Positions 1-8,023 of a DNA stretch of 64,000 nt are shown in pieces. Under the pieces are notes generated by a model, which had not been told where the DNA came from, did no database searches, and saw only the letters and a program-made list of their open reading frames with translations. A program made the translations under genes and the position numbers. Source of the DNA: Vibrio pelagius (GTDB lineage: Bacteria > Pseudomonadota > Gammaproteobacteria > Enterobacterales > Vibrionaceae); NCBI RefSeq assembly GCF_024347575.1, contig NZ_AP025505.1, forward strand, positions 248,001-312,000, read 5' to 3'. Each line of letters begins with the position of its first letter. Position 1 is the first letter of the stretch.

Positions 1-1473
1 TTTCATGCACTTGACCATGTAGTCGTAAAGGATAAGGCCGTTGGCTTTTGCTGTCTCGACGATACTGTAAAGCATCGCACTCGCGTCAGCACCATTTGCA
101 GTGGTCGAGAATAACCAATTTTTTCTGCCAATGACCAACGGTTTTATTGCACGTTCAGCACGGTTATTGTCTATCGATAAGTGGCCGTCATCGATATAGC
201 GGATGAGCTTCGGCCATTGACCGAGCGTGTATTTTATCGGTTTACCCAACGGGCTGGACGCTATCACTTGTTGAGTCGTCATCCATTCGTACAACTCATC
301 CAGTATCGGCTTGGCATGCTGTTGGCGTTCTGCTTTTCGTGTCTCGACAGACGCCCCTTTTAAGCGGGATTCTATTCCATACAGCTTCTGGATTTTGGCG
401 AGCGCCTTATCTGCTTTGCCTGACTTACCTTTACCTAGAAGCTTCTTCGCATCCATGAACTTGCGACGTGCATGCGCCATGCAACCAACATTGGTCACTT
501 GGTGAAGCCCATCATAGGCTCCATAGCCATCGGTTTGCAGATAACCACGGTAATCTCTCAGGAAGGCAACAGGGCACGCCCTCGCGCGACTGTTTTGATA
601 GTCGTACAAGGCGATATTTTTCACGTTGGGAAGTGCGGCTTCTGGCGAGTCTGCGCCCGAGCAGTAGAGCCACATGTAGCATTGCTTATCTTCCTTGAGG
701 ACATTGAGCGGCGTTTCATCCGCCTGAACCACCACTTGCTCGAGTAGATGTGTTTTCAAAGCAGCATAAAGCGGTGCGAACTTCTCACTGACTTGGATAA
801 CCCACCTTGCCATAGTCGTGCGCGATAGTTCGATACCCGATTGGGTAAACAGTGACTCTTGGCGATACAGTGGCATCGCGTATTGGTATTTGCCAAGGAT
901 GATATTGGCCAGCAAGCTTTCTGTCGCGAAGCTTTTAGGGATAATGCTTTGCGGCGCTGGATTTTGAACGATGTGGCTTTTGTCTTCAGTTTGCTCACAC
1001 TGACGACAAGCATACTTAGGACGAACATATTCCAGCACTTTAAGTACCGCTGGCGAGAACTCTAGCTTTTCAGAGCGGTCTTCACCGATTTTATGCAGGC
1101 TATGCTTGCAGCACGCGCACTGCTTTTCATGGTCGTCTAAATCGAGTTCGATAACCTCACGAGGCAAGGTTTTTGGAAGTGGCTGACGTTTACCACGCTT
1201 CTTCGTTGTGGTGGTGGTTGTGACCTCTTCTTCCTTAGCAGCTTCACATTCCACTTCGTTGAAGAGGTCACCTTGAGATTCATCGTAAGGCTTTAACGCC
1301 TCCGAACGTTTAGCGAACTGGCGGTCGAAGGCAAGCTTGAGTTGTTCAAGTAGCGACTGGCGCTCTTGTTTCCACTCTGTTTTCTCCGACATCAAGGCTT
1401 TCACCATCGCTTGTAGCTCGGCAACATCTTAACTTTCTGGGTTGATATTTGGCGTCTTTTTCATGGCATTCAT
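1..1473 (-). pseudogene. tnpC: IS66 transposase TnpC, early stop, truncated by window edge
   Basis: Translation from the ATG at 1473 gives a typical IS66 DDE transposase: a Lys/Glu-rich N-terminal part, a zinc-finger-like CxxC segment (ACRQCEQ), the QADETPL catalytic-Asp region and the DNNRAERAIKP segment with the catalytic Glu. The frame is the same at both ends, but a TAA at 1429-1431 stops translation after 14 codons. Restart at the ATG at 1405-1407 would lose about 22 residues and might still give a near-complete enzyme. The C-terminus runs off the window, so the rest of the gene cannot be judged. The identity is certain; whether the protein is made is not. Confidence 0.8.
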
Positions 1474-1621
1474 TATACTAAATCATGCCGCTAACGCTTG
1501 GTAGATAAGGCTTTTTTATCGTTTAAGTCATTGTAAAATCGTTTATTCTTACGGGTTTATGGCCGATAATCGTGAAGCCTGAAAGCAGTCTATCCAGCTC
1601 AAATTGAGTCAGGGTAAACAC

Positions 1622-3026
1622 TAATGCCGTTCACTTAAGGTGAGCGGCGTTGTTTTTTCTCGGGTATCGGCTTGGCTTTTTCTTCACTACTCTTGGGAAG
1701 GATCTTTCTCGTCTAGGCTCAAGTATTAGGCTCTCGCTCATTGAGTAGAAGTTTTGGAGTTGCCTTGGTATTGCTCCTGGTGACGAGTATGGAAGCCCCA
1801 CTATCAAGCGCATGATGTGAGCTAATGCTCCATTGAAGCTAAGTTGGTATGGTAAGTAGTCACCACTCAATGTGTTACACATCTGAACCATTTGATACCT
1901 AACCAAGTTGTATGTCAGTAATATCCCCCAGAGTTCTTGTTTAACGAGCTCTGGGAGTCGACTGCGCAGCGTAAGGCGGTTACCGATCATGTATTGTTTT
2001 TGCTCTCTGTACCCGAGTTCAATCTCCCAGCGATATCCATACAGACCAACTATGTCTGATTTAGGGTAAAGCATCGGGTCGGTCATTGAGGTAAGAACAT
2101 CGTATGACTTCCCATTTTTGACCCTTGTGATTAAACGTACAACAACCTCTTGTTCTAACTTCGGCCATTTCTTACGTGCTTGCGGATTGCTCTTCAGCTT
2201 TATCAGTTTATCTTGTCGCCCAAGAGACTGAACGACTTCATAGTTGAGCCCCTTTTTCATCGGAATAAGCCAATGTCGATTTACGCCTTTAGAACCCCAC
2301 TCTTGAAGTAAACCAAGGGAGTAAAAGCCTTTATCGAAAAGGGTTAGGCTGTTATCAGGAGTCGTTTCTATCAGTTGCTCGGCCAACTTCATTTCATTCA
2401 CGGTATAACAGTCAAAAGCGCTACCTGTGATTAAGTGGCTACTTAGCTCCATCTGGCACACCATACGCACTTGTGGGTACTGCGTTTCTTTACCATCACG
2501 ATTGGTCGGTTTTGCAAAAGCTTCTGCATTATCTTTTGAATCTTCTGTTCGCCACACAACGCCATCAACACCCAGCAATGTGAGCCCATTCCACTTTGGT
2601 AAATTTGCATGTTTAAACCAATGTTGTTGCGTACATTGAAAAAGAGCTTTAGCCGCTGATTCACCGAGATTTTTTCTACGTTGTGTTAATGCACTCGGTG
2701 CAACAAATGGCTTACCAGAGCGGTCAACAATGTCGAGCATATTGACGATATCCGCCATAGATTTGTCGTTATAAATAGCCATTCCAACTAATAGCCATGC
2801 CATTGACTCTAAAGTCAGTTTTCGCTTTCTAAGGGTGACAGTATCTGTTAGCTCATAGGCATCTTTAATTAGCTCAATAGGTAGGAGGTCTGCGAGAGTT
2901 TCGACTTGATTAGGTTTGTAGTTATTGATGATGTCGAGGGCTTGAGAAACGTGCATAAAAAAATCCGATAAACAGGGTTCATCGGATTTTTACATGTTGG
3001 TAGGATCATTCAACTGATCGGCATTA
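1622..3026 (-). mobile_element. IS4-family insertion sequence with 12-bp target duplication
   Basis: The element is 1405 bp. Its ends are inverted repeats beginning TAATGCCGTTCACTT (left) and TAATGCCGATCAGTT (right, read on the minus strand). It is flanked by identical 12-bp direct repeats CAGGGTAAACAC at 1610-1621 and 3027-3038, the size expected for IS4-family transposition. Removing the element plus one repeat restores the tnpB frame of the surrounding IS66. It carries one transposase gene with no visible damage, so the insertion looks recent. Confidence 0.93.
1631..2956 (-). CDS. IS4-family transposase
   Basis: This 441-residue DDE transposase nearly fills its element. The IS4 signature Y-x2-R-x3-E-x6-K is exact in the stretch [15 protein letters not shown]. 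The first catalytic Asp is in [10 protein letters not shown] and the second in LTLFDKGFY. The N-terminus ([15 protein letters not shown]) and the basic C-terminal tail are typical of this family in marine Gammaproteobacteria. Nothing truncates it, so it is probably functional. Confidence 0.95.
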   Translation of the reverse strand: MHVSQALDIINNYKPNQVETLADLLPIELIKDAYELTDTVTLRKRKLTLESMAWLLVGMAIYNDKSMADIVNMLDIVDRSGKPFVAPSALTQRRKNLGESAAKALFQCTQQHWFKHANLPKWNGLTLLGVDGVVWRTEDSKDNAEAFAKPTNRDGKETQYPQVRMVCQMELSSHLITGSAFDCYTVNEMKLAEQLIETTPDNSLTLFDKGFYSLGLLQEWGSKGVNRHWLIPMKKGLNYEVVQSLGRQDKLIKLKSNPQARKKWPKLEQEVVVRLITRVKNGKSYDVLTSMTDPMLYPKSDIVGLYGYRWEIELGYREQKQYMIGNRLTLRSRLPELVKQELWGILLTYNLVRYQMVQMCNTLSGDYLPYQLSFNGALAHIMRLIVGLPYSSPGAIPRQLQNFYSMSESLILEPRRERSFPRVVKKKPSRYPRKNNAAHLK

Positions 3027-3289
3027 CAGGGTAAACACCTCATTTTTCTCTTTTGATGGCCATTTGTACTTGGCTTTTTCGAGGCGTTTGTACCAGAGAG
3101 CAAAGCCTGTTTTATCCCAGTACAATACCTTGATTTTGTCGCGCTGTTTATTGGTGAACAGGAACAGTGCACCGCTTGCCAAGGGTAAGTCGGTGTCACT
3201 TTCAATAATCGCAGCAAGGCCATTGATCGACTTTCTAAAGTCGACACTCTCACGATACAGATAAATCTCTGGAGCGCTAAGCATGCGTT

Positions 3290-3616
3290 TCATGATAGCG
3301 CACCGATGAGTTCTGCTAGATAAGTGGCGGGCGTGCTTTGTGGAATGCTCAGCTCAACATCATTGACGAGCAGAGTCATGTTAGCCGTTGCCACTGTAGC
3401 TTGATACTTCGTTGTCTTTTCGACAACTTCAGCTTTTACGAAGCCTTGAGAAACCTCAATTTGATTGAGCTGCTGGCGCTTGGCATAAAACGTCGAAGGG
3501 TTAATCTCCTTTAGCTTGCAAAAGGCAAGCGTTGACAACGAACTCGATTCAGATTGTTCGATAAGCGTTTGCCATTCTTGATTTGTGCGTCGTTTTCCCA
3601 TTTCAAATCTCTTCAT
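3290..3616 (-). CDS. tnpA: IS66 accessory protein TnpA (Orf1)
   Basis: This 108-residue protein matches the small first gene of IS66 elements: a basic helix-turn-helix-like N-terminal half (KRRTNQEWQTLIEQSESS, then FCKLKEINPSTFYAKRQQL) followed by a less conserved tail. Its stop overlaps the tnpB start by 4 bases. A start at the internal ATG at 3601 (MGKRRTN) is equally possible; neither start has a strong ribosome-binding site. The gene is intact, but its partner tnpB is broken. Confidence 0.85.
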   Translation of the reverse strand: MKRFEMGKRRTNQEWQTLIEQSESSSLSTLAFCKLKEINPSTFYAKRQQLNQIEVSQGFVKAEVVEKTTKYQATVATANMTLLVNDVELSIPQSTPATYLAELIGALS

Positions 3617-3910
3617 GGTTGGAGACTTGATCTTATTCTGTGTGTTAGGTGATTAGAATGCGGGGTTTATGAAGCGCTTACATAGCATACCCTTTCTTTA
3701 TCATAATAAATTCCTTTTTAATATAGTGAGTTAAATAGATTACACCCTCTAAAAACACTATTCAACTGCATGCTAATGGGACAACAATCGGAAGCTCTCC
3801 GCAGGCCATGTTGGAACTAAGAAAAAATCTCAGAGCCTTTTACGGGGAAATCTTGAAACGCCGAGCTGAGGTATTACTCGCTGCAAAATAGCTAAAGCCA
3901 GAGTGCTGGC

Positions 3911-5148
3911 CAGGGTGAGATCGTGAACATTTTTTAGACAAAACAGCACTCCATTTGACGAACAGATTTAGCTGTGATCTTATACTCCCTTTTTAGGGAG
4001 AGCCTCATGCACATTGACCACTTCAAAGAACATTTTCAAACGATTACCGACCAACGCCAAGGTGCAAAAGTCACTTATTGCTTGTTTGAAGTTCTCTTTG
4101 GCTCGCTTTGTGCGGTAATTGCTGGTGCGAAAGGTTGGTTTGATATTCGTGAGTATATTCTCGGGCATCATGATTGGTTTATGCGTAATGACCTGTTCTT
4201 GAATGGTATTCCAGCTGATGACACGATTGCTCGAATAATTTCTACGATTGACCCCGAGCAGTTTCATGAGTGCTTCGTTAACTGGATGTCATCAATACAT
4301 TCCCTTACTGAAGGCCAAGTTGTTGCGATCGATGGCAAAACACTTCGAGGCTCATACAATCGGGAAGATAGAGCAAGCACTATTCATATGATTAGTGCTT
4401 ATGCTTCTTCAAATAAGCTCGTATTAGGACAGCTTAAAACCGAGCAGAAAAGTAATGAGATAACGGCAATCCCCGAACTAATAAAGATGCTCGATATCAA
4501 GGGATCTCTGGTGACCATTGACGCACTGGCCTGTCAAACCAAGATAGCTAAAGCGATTGTAGAACAAGGTGGTGATTACTTGCTTGCGGTAAAGAGTAAC
4601 CAAGGAAAACTCCGACAAGCGATAGAAAAAGCATTTTCATCTCAGCGAGCAAATGTAGCAGATGACCTCTCTCTTGAACAAGGGCATGGACGTATAGAGT
4701 CTCGCCAATGCTATGTCTTTGACAGTACTGAACTTGAAGGTAACTTCTCGCGCTGGAAAGGCTTGAAGAGCATTGTGATGGTTGAAAACTTCCGCCTTGA
4801 GAAAGGTAAATCTGTCGACCTAGAGTACCGTTATTACATCAGCTCCAAAGAGCTTAGTGCAGAGCAAGCTGCTATGGCTGTCAGAGAACATTGGGGCATA
4901 GAGTCAATGCACTGGGTACTTGATGTCACAATGGATGAAGATGCGTGTCAGATATACAAAGATCACGATGCAGAGAACCTATCATGCCTACGTCATATAA
5001 GCTTGAACATGCTCCGAGAAGAGCCAACCAAGCTAAGCATTGTTGGGAAGCAAAAACGATGCATGATGAATACGTCCATGTTAGAGGCGGTATTAAGTGC
5101 TGGTTTTAGTCAAGTGGTGAAAAACTAGACACTCATGCGGTCGCCCTG
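3911..5148 (+). mobile_element. ISAs1-family insertion sequence with 10-bp target duplication
   Basis: The 1238-bp element has imperfect terminal inverted repeats: CAGGGTGAGATCGTGAAC at the left and CAGGGCGACCGCATGAGTG at the right (read on the minus strand). It is bracketed by perfect 10-bp direct repeats GAGTGCTGGC at 3901-3910 and 5149-5158. Size, termini and duplication length fit ISAs1. It contains a single intact transposase gene. Confidence 0.92.
4007..5128 (+). CDS. ISAs1-family transposase
   Basis: This 373-residue transposase belongs to the ISAs1 (H-repeat-like) family. It has the N-terminal DDE_Tnp_1-associated region (VLFGSLCAVIAGAKGWFDI), then VVAIDGKTLRGSY with the first catalytic Asp, VTIDALACQ with the second, and REHWGIESMHWVLDVTMDEDA with the catalytic Glu. 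The ATG at 4007 is chosen because AGGGAG lies just upstream; the frame is open 11 codons further 5'. No frameshift or stop is seen. Confidence 0.93.
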   Translation: MHIDHFKEHFQTITDQRQGAKVTYCLFEVLFGSLCAVIAGAKGWFDIREYILGHHDWFMRNDLFLNGIPADDTIARIISTIDPEQFHECFVNWMSSIHSLTEGQVVAIDGKTLRGSYNREDRASTIHMISAYASSNKLVLGQLKTEQKSNEITAIPELIKMLDIKGSLVTIDALACQTKIAKAIVEQGGDYLLAVKSNQGKLRQAIEKAFSSQRANVADDLSLEQGHGRIESRQCYVFDSTELEGNFSRWKGLKSIVMVENFRLEKGKSVDLEYRYYISSKELSAEQAAMAVREHWGIESMHWVLDVTMDEDACQIYKDHDAENLSCLRHISLNMLREEPTKLSIVGKQKRCMMNTSMLEAVLSAGFSQVVKN

Positions 5149-5324
5149 GAGTGCTGGCCTGGCGATATAAGGAACTGTGAACCAGTTGGTGAAGATATTT
5201 GTGTGCAGCCACCAAAGAAAACGACTAGATTTCATTGAGTTAAATCTGCACGTCTCATATCACTCTTTAGTAAAAAGCAACTGTACGGTATGGGATAGAG
5301 GATCTCGGAGTCGGATAGATAGCG

Positions 5325-5585
5325 TTATGTGCCGTAGTGAAATCTCAACTGAGCAATCAAAATCGTTTCATCGTGATAGCGATAAACAATACGGTGTTCA
5401 TCATTTATACGACGGGACCAATATCCAGATAATCCATGTTTGAGTGGTTCAGGTTTACCTATGCCGTCATATGGCTCACGCTGTATATCTTTTATAAGGG
5501 TGTTGATGCGCTTGAGAATTTTTTTGTCAGTTTTTTGCCAATACAAATAGTCTTCCCAAGCATTAGTTGAGAAGGTCAATTTCAT
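5325..5585 (-). CDS. yoeB: YoeB-family mRNA interferase toxin
   Basis: This 86-residue RelE/YoeB-fold toxin cleaves mRNA on the ribosome and is neutralised by YefM. The catalytic positions known from E. coli YoeB are all in register: Glu46 (GKPEPLKH), Arg65 (NDEHRIVY) and His83-Tyr84 near the C-terminus. Its ATG overlaps the antitoxin stop by 4 bases, the normal coupled order antitoxin then toxin. The stop codon lies within GCGTTATGTGCC, which looks like the crossover end of an integron attC site, so the pair probably arrived as a cassette. Confidence 0.95.
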   Translation of the reverse strand: MKLTFSTNAWEDYLYWQKTDKKILKRINTLIKDIQREPYDGIGKPEPLKHGLSGYWSRRINDEHRIVYRYHDETILIAQLRFHYGT

Positions 5586-5833
5586 TCCAGCAACTCTCTC
5601 TCTTGTCCCTTACCTGATTCTAATTCCGCGACAGACTCAAGCAACCGACGAGCATTAGTCGGGGCACGCAAAAGATATGTGGTTTCTTGCATTGCTTCAT
5701 AGTCCTCGAGTGATATCATCACAACAGGTGCTTCGCTCTTACGTGTAATGATTACCGGAGCATGGTCATTGCAGACTTTTTGCATTGTAGTTGCGAGGTT
5801 TGCTCTAGCGGCAGTGTAACTAATAGCGTCCAT
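5582..5833 (-). CDS. yefM: YefM-family antitoxin
   Basis: This 83-residue antitoxin is of the YefM/Phd fold. The N-terminal DNA-binding part (MDAISYTAARANLATTMQKV) and the segment APVVMISLEDYEAMQETTYLL are characteristic; the acidic C-terminal tail should wrap the YoeB toxin. It is first in the operon and has a GGAGT ribosome-binding site before its ATG. YefM and the YefM-YoeB complex normally repress their own promoter, which would lie at 5834-5880. Such modules are frequent in Vibrio integrons and stabilise cassettes or plasmids. Confidence 0.95.
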   Translation of the reverse strand: MDAISYTAARANLATTMQKVCNDHAPVIITRKSEAPVVMISLEDYEAMQETTYLLRAPTNARRLLESVAELESGKGQERELLE

Positions 5834-5883
5834 TTTTTACTCCAAAGTGGTCATGTACGTATTTAGGTACACATTATAGAAAC

Positions 5884-5999
5884 ACATAACAAATTGTTCA
5901 ACAGGGACTCCTAACGCATGGCCACTTTTATTCAAGTCGGCTTCAGTGTTTAAGACATCATTTTTGAGTTAGGCGGTATTGCGTTGTCGCCCGTTAACA
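5884..5999 (+). repeat. Integron attC site (VCR-like)
   Basis: The sequence follows the layout of Vibrio attC sites (V. cholerae repeats). It starts ACATAACAAATTGTTCAA, continues GGGACTCCTAACGCATGGC, and near the 3' side has GAGTTAGGCGGTATTGCGTT before ending CGCCCGTTAAC. The complementary arms AACGCATGGC and GCGTTGTCGCC fit the imperfect L and R pairing of attC. Orientation is +, so the yoeB-yefM genes lie in the reverse direction within their cassette, as is known for cassettes with their own promoter. No integrase gene is in the window. Confidence 0.8.
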
Positions 6000-6016
6000 A
6001 GGCCTTAGCTGTCTAG

Positions 6017-6051
6017 TACGCTACTGAGGAACTAAATACTTCAGTAGCGTA
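6017..6051. terminator. Hairpin with 11-bp arms near the attC site
   Basis: TACGCTACTGA (6017-6027) and TCAGTAGCGTA (6041-6051) form a perfect 11-bp stem with a 13-base loop. There is no run of T on either side, so rho-independent termination is unproven. It lies just beyond the second stop of the leftward gene at 6062-6577 and could protect or end that transcript. Confidence 0.5.
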
Positions 6052-6061
6052 GTTTGAAGAA

Positions 6062-6577
6062 TTATTCGTTGATGTTTGAATCTAAGTTTTCAAATAAAGT
6101 TTTCAGTTTTTCAACTACTTGCTCAGGTGCATGATCAGTCATCGGCTTGTTTTGACAAAACGCTTCGATATTTTAGGTGATTATCTCATGGTCACTAATT
6201 TGAATGCCATGAATGTCAGAAGTATGCCCTAGTGCTACAAGAAAGTAGTCCCTAGTAAGTTCTGCAAAGTATTGAGCTTTACGATGTCCACATTTGCCAA
6301 TGCTGAATGATGGAAAGTAAATGTTCTCGCCATTCCAATTATTTTTTGCGTTGCGCTTTCTGGGATCGAGCACTTTAACTGTAAACTTGCCTCCTGACGA
6401 TTTGCCGTACGATACATTTTCTACTGTTAGCTTTGGCTGGGCGTGCAGCTCGGATAGTTGTTTTTCTAGCTCTTGCTGCTGTGCCAGAAGTTTGTTCAGT
6501 TCAGCTTGAGTTTCTATTAGGTCTCTATATACAAACATATTATCTTTATCTGTGTATTGGAACCGAAGATGCATCAC
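6062..6577 (-). pseudogene. Unrecognised protein gene, apparently cut by one in-frame stop
   Basis: I do not recognise the family. The open frame from 6577 encodes 134 residues: a predicted coiled coil at about residues 20-45 (ETQAELNKLLAQQQELEKQL) and a C-terminal half rich in aromatic and basic residues (NIYFPSFSIGKCGHRKAQYF). It stops at TAA 6173-6175. The same frame then stays open for 36 more codons with a plausible amphipathic helix (EQVVEKLKTLFENLDSNINE) and a second stop at 6062-6064. This suggests a recent nonsense mutation of a protein of about 171 residues. If the first stop is the true end, the gene is simply 6173-6577. Its position beside an attC makes it a likely former cassette gene. 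Confidence 0.55.
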
Positions 6578-6886
6578 ACTGTATAAAACAACAGCTTACA
6601 AACGTATAAGGTTTAAGATACTTTTTCTATTCTGAACGAAACGTTTTAGAGCAATACACCTAAAGCGTTTTTGTCCCAAAACGTTTTACAAATCCAAATC
6701 TGGGTCAAGAACACGTTAGTGAGACGACTCTAAAAACTCCGTGCTTTTATGCGCTTAGATTTTTTGTTCGTACATATTTGTGGATTTGGCTTTGCCCGAC
6801 GAGAACTCATGCATTGGGTTGATCGATTGCGGTTGCGCGGTACAGATATAATTTACAACCAGCGTGGAACAGTGTGATAATGACTT
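6578..6886. other. Intergenic stretch, no gene seen
   Basis: About 310 bases without a credible reading frame. Two AACGTTTTA motifs (near 6640 and 6680) are the only repetition noticed. The 3' part must contain the promoter of the AraC-type gene at 6887. No attC is recognisable here. Confidence 0.4.
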
Positions 6887-7867
6887 ATGGCCAAAAACTT
6901 CGCGATCAGTCGTGCATCAATACTGAAACCCTTCCTTACATCTGTCTCTGACTATAACCAAAACCCAGAGCTTATCCTTACGCCATTTGGGTTAAACCAA
7001 AAGCTGATCGATGATAGTCAACTTTACCTACCTTCCTACTGTCTTGGCTACGCGCTAGAAACAGCGTCACAATTGACCAACTTAAATGACATCGGGCTGA
7101 TTTCTGGTCACAAGTACGAACGCCATGATATGCACCCTTTGGTGCTCAAAAGCATTGAACAGAGTGGTTCGCTTCTTTCTTGTTTACTGAGTGTGTCGCA
7201 ACTGCAAAACCTACAAGGATCGCATTTTCATATAAACGTGGCGTACAAAAACGGTGGGTTAGGTGTGGTTCACCGAAGCGCATTAGGCAAGCAAGATAAA
7301 GGCTTTATGCATTCACATATGTTCACCACCTCTAGATTGCTTACGGTATTACAAGAGTTCATGGGGGAAAAGTGGAAGCCTGATTACTTGGACTTTGAGC
7401 CTCAATTCACTGCTACACCTATGGTGTATTCATTAACGAAACACGCAAAGGTCAATACCGGTCAACCTTGTAGCTTTATTCCTTTGGGAATCAATGTTGA
7501 AGAGGTGATGAAGGAGTATTTACAAAGTCCAACACCCGTCAATTTCGACAAACTTGAGCAAGTAAAGAAAGTTACGGACTCTATATTGCTCCATGAAGCC
7601 TTCAGTATGGATTACGTGTCAGGGCTATTTGGCGTTTCAGAAAGAACGATTCAACGACTCTTTACCCAACAGGGAGAGAGTTTTAGAGGATATGTTAATG
7701 GTTTAATTGTGGACAAAACCCAGCAGTTGCTTAGTCAAGGTCTATCGGTTGAAGAGATCTCCGTCATTCTTAACTACTCTGATGCCGCTAAATTAACTCG
7801 AGCAATAAAAAATACAACTGGGCTTTCTCCAACTCAACTCAAGATCAAAGTCAACAAGTCTAAGTAG
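6887..7867 (+). CDS. AraC-family transcriptional regulator
   Basis: This 326-residue regulator has the two-part architecture of the OruR/ArgR-like AraC subgroup. The N-terminal ligand or dimerisation domain covers about residues 20-210. The C-terminal double helix-turn-helix is at about 235-325, with MDYVSGLFGVSERTIQRLF as the first and VEEISVILNYSDAAKLTRAI as the second, ending in TGLSPTQLK. It precedes a secreted serine hydrolase and an outer-membrane-type protein read in the same direction, so it is the obvious candidate regulator for them. The inducer is unknown. Proximity to dsdA hints at amino acids, but that is inference. Confidence 0.88.
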   Translation: MAKNFAISRASILKPFLTSVSDYNQNPELILTPFGLNQKLIDDSQLYLPSYCLGYALETASQLTNLNDIGLISGHKYERHDMHPLVLKSIEQSGSLLSCLLSVSQLQNLQGSHFHINVAYKNGGLGVVHRSALGKQDKGFMHSHMFTTSRLLTVLQEFMGEKWKPDYLDFEPQFTATPMVYSLTKHAKVNTGQPCSFIPLGINVEEVMKEYLQSPTPVNFDKLEQVKKVTDSILLHEAFSMDYVSGLFGVSERTIQRLFTQQGESFRGYVNGLIVDKTQQLLSQGLSVEEISVILNYSDAAKLTRAIKNTTGLSPTQLKIKVNKSK

Positions 7868-8023
7868 ACCCTACTCTCTGATAACCTTGTTCGATAACGG
7901 TTATCGCAACTATTTTTTCTTTTACAGCACCACCATCAAAATGTCGGAAAATGGTAGGGGAACCCACCAGCCCTCTCTCTAAAATCGTAATTAGATTATC
8001 AAGAGACCTCAACGGGGCACACT

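Larger units (their letters stand above)
1523..3293 (-). pseudogene. tnpB: IS66 TnpB (Orf2), split by an IS4-family insertion
   Basis: The 5' part (3293 down to 3027) encodes the usual IS66 TnpB start (LSAPEIYLYRESVDFRKSING), but reaches a stop at 3024-3026 supplied by the inserted element. IS66 TnpB proteins are normally about 110-120 residues; this fragment has 89. The missing end is found beyond the insertion. Joining after VFTL and removing one target-site copy continues in frame as TQFELDRLLSGFTIIGHKPV and stops at 1523-1525. The ATG overlaps the tnpA stop by 4 bases, the usual coupled arrangement. Confidence 0.88.
1..3681 (-). mobile_element. IS66-family element, interrupted, cut by the left window edge
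   Basis: The three-gene IS66 layout tnpA-tnpB-tnpC reads leftward: tnpA at 3290-3616, tnpB split across 1523-3293, tnpC at 1-1473. The right terminus is placed at 3681 because the minus strand there begins GTAAGCGCTTC, matching the GTAAGCG start typical of IS66 inverted repeats. The left terminus is outside the window. An IS4-family element (1622-3026) sits inside tnpB, and tnpC has an early stop codon, so this copy is probably unable to move by itself. Confidence 0.85.
3772..5238 (+). pseudogene. Decayed IS3-type transposase tail, split by ISAs1
   Basis: Reading 3772-3910 and then 5159-5238 (dropping ISAs1 and one target copy) gives one frame. It includes FYGEILKRRAEVLLAAK, a stop, then LKPECWPGDIRNCEPVGED, and ends at 5236-5238. 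This resembles the C-terminal tail of one IS3 group, in which ILxRRxEVLLAAK is followed by KPERWSGxxRNWxPVxxVxLNPPK. The catalytic DDE part is absent and an internal TAG lies at 3889-3891, so this is a dead fragment. The IS3 call comes from remembered family patterns. Confidence 0.6.

Noticed and set aside
756..1028. Leftward 90-codon frame within IS66 tnpC
   Set aside because: It is an out-of-frame shadow of the TnpC coding region.
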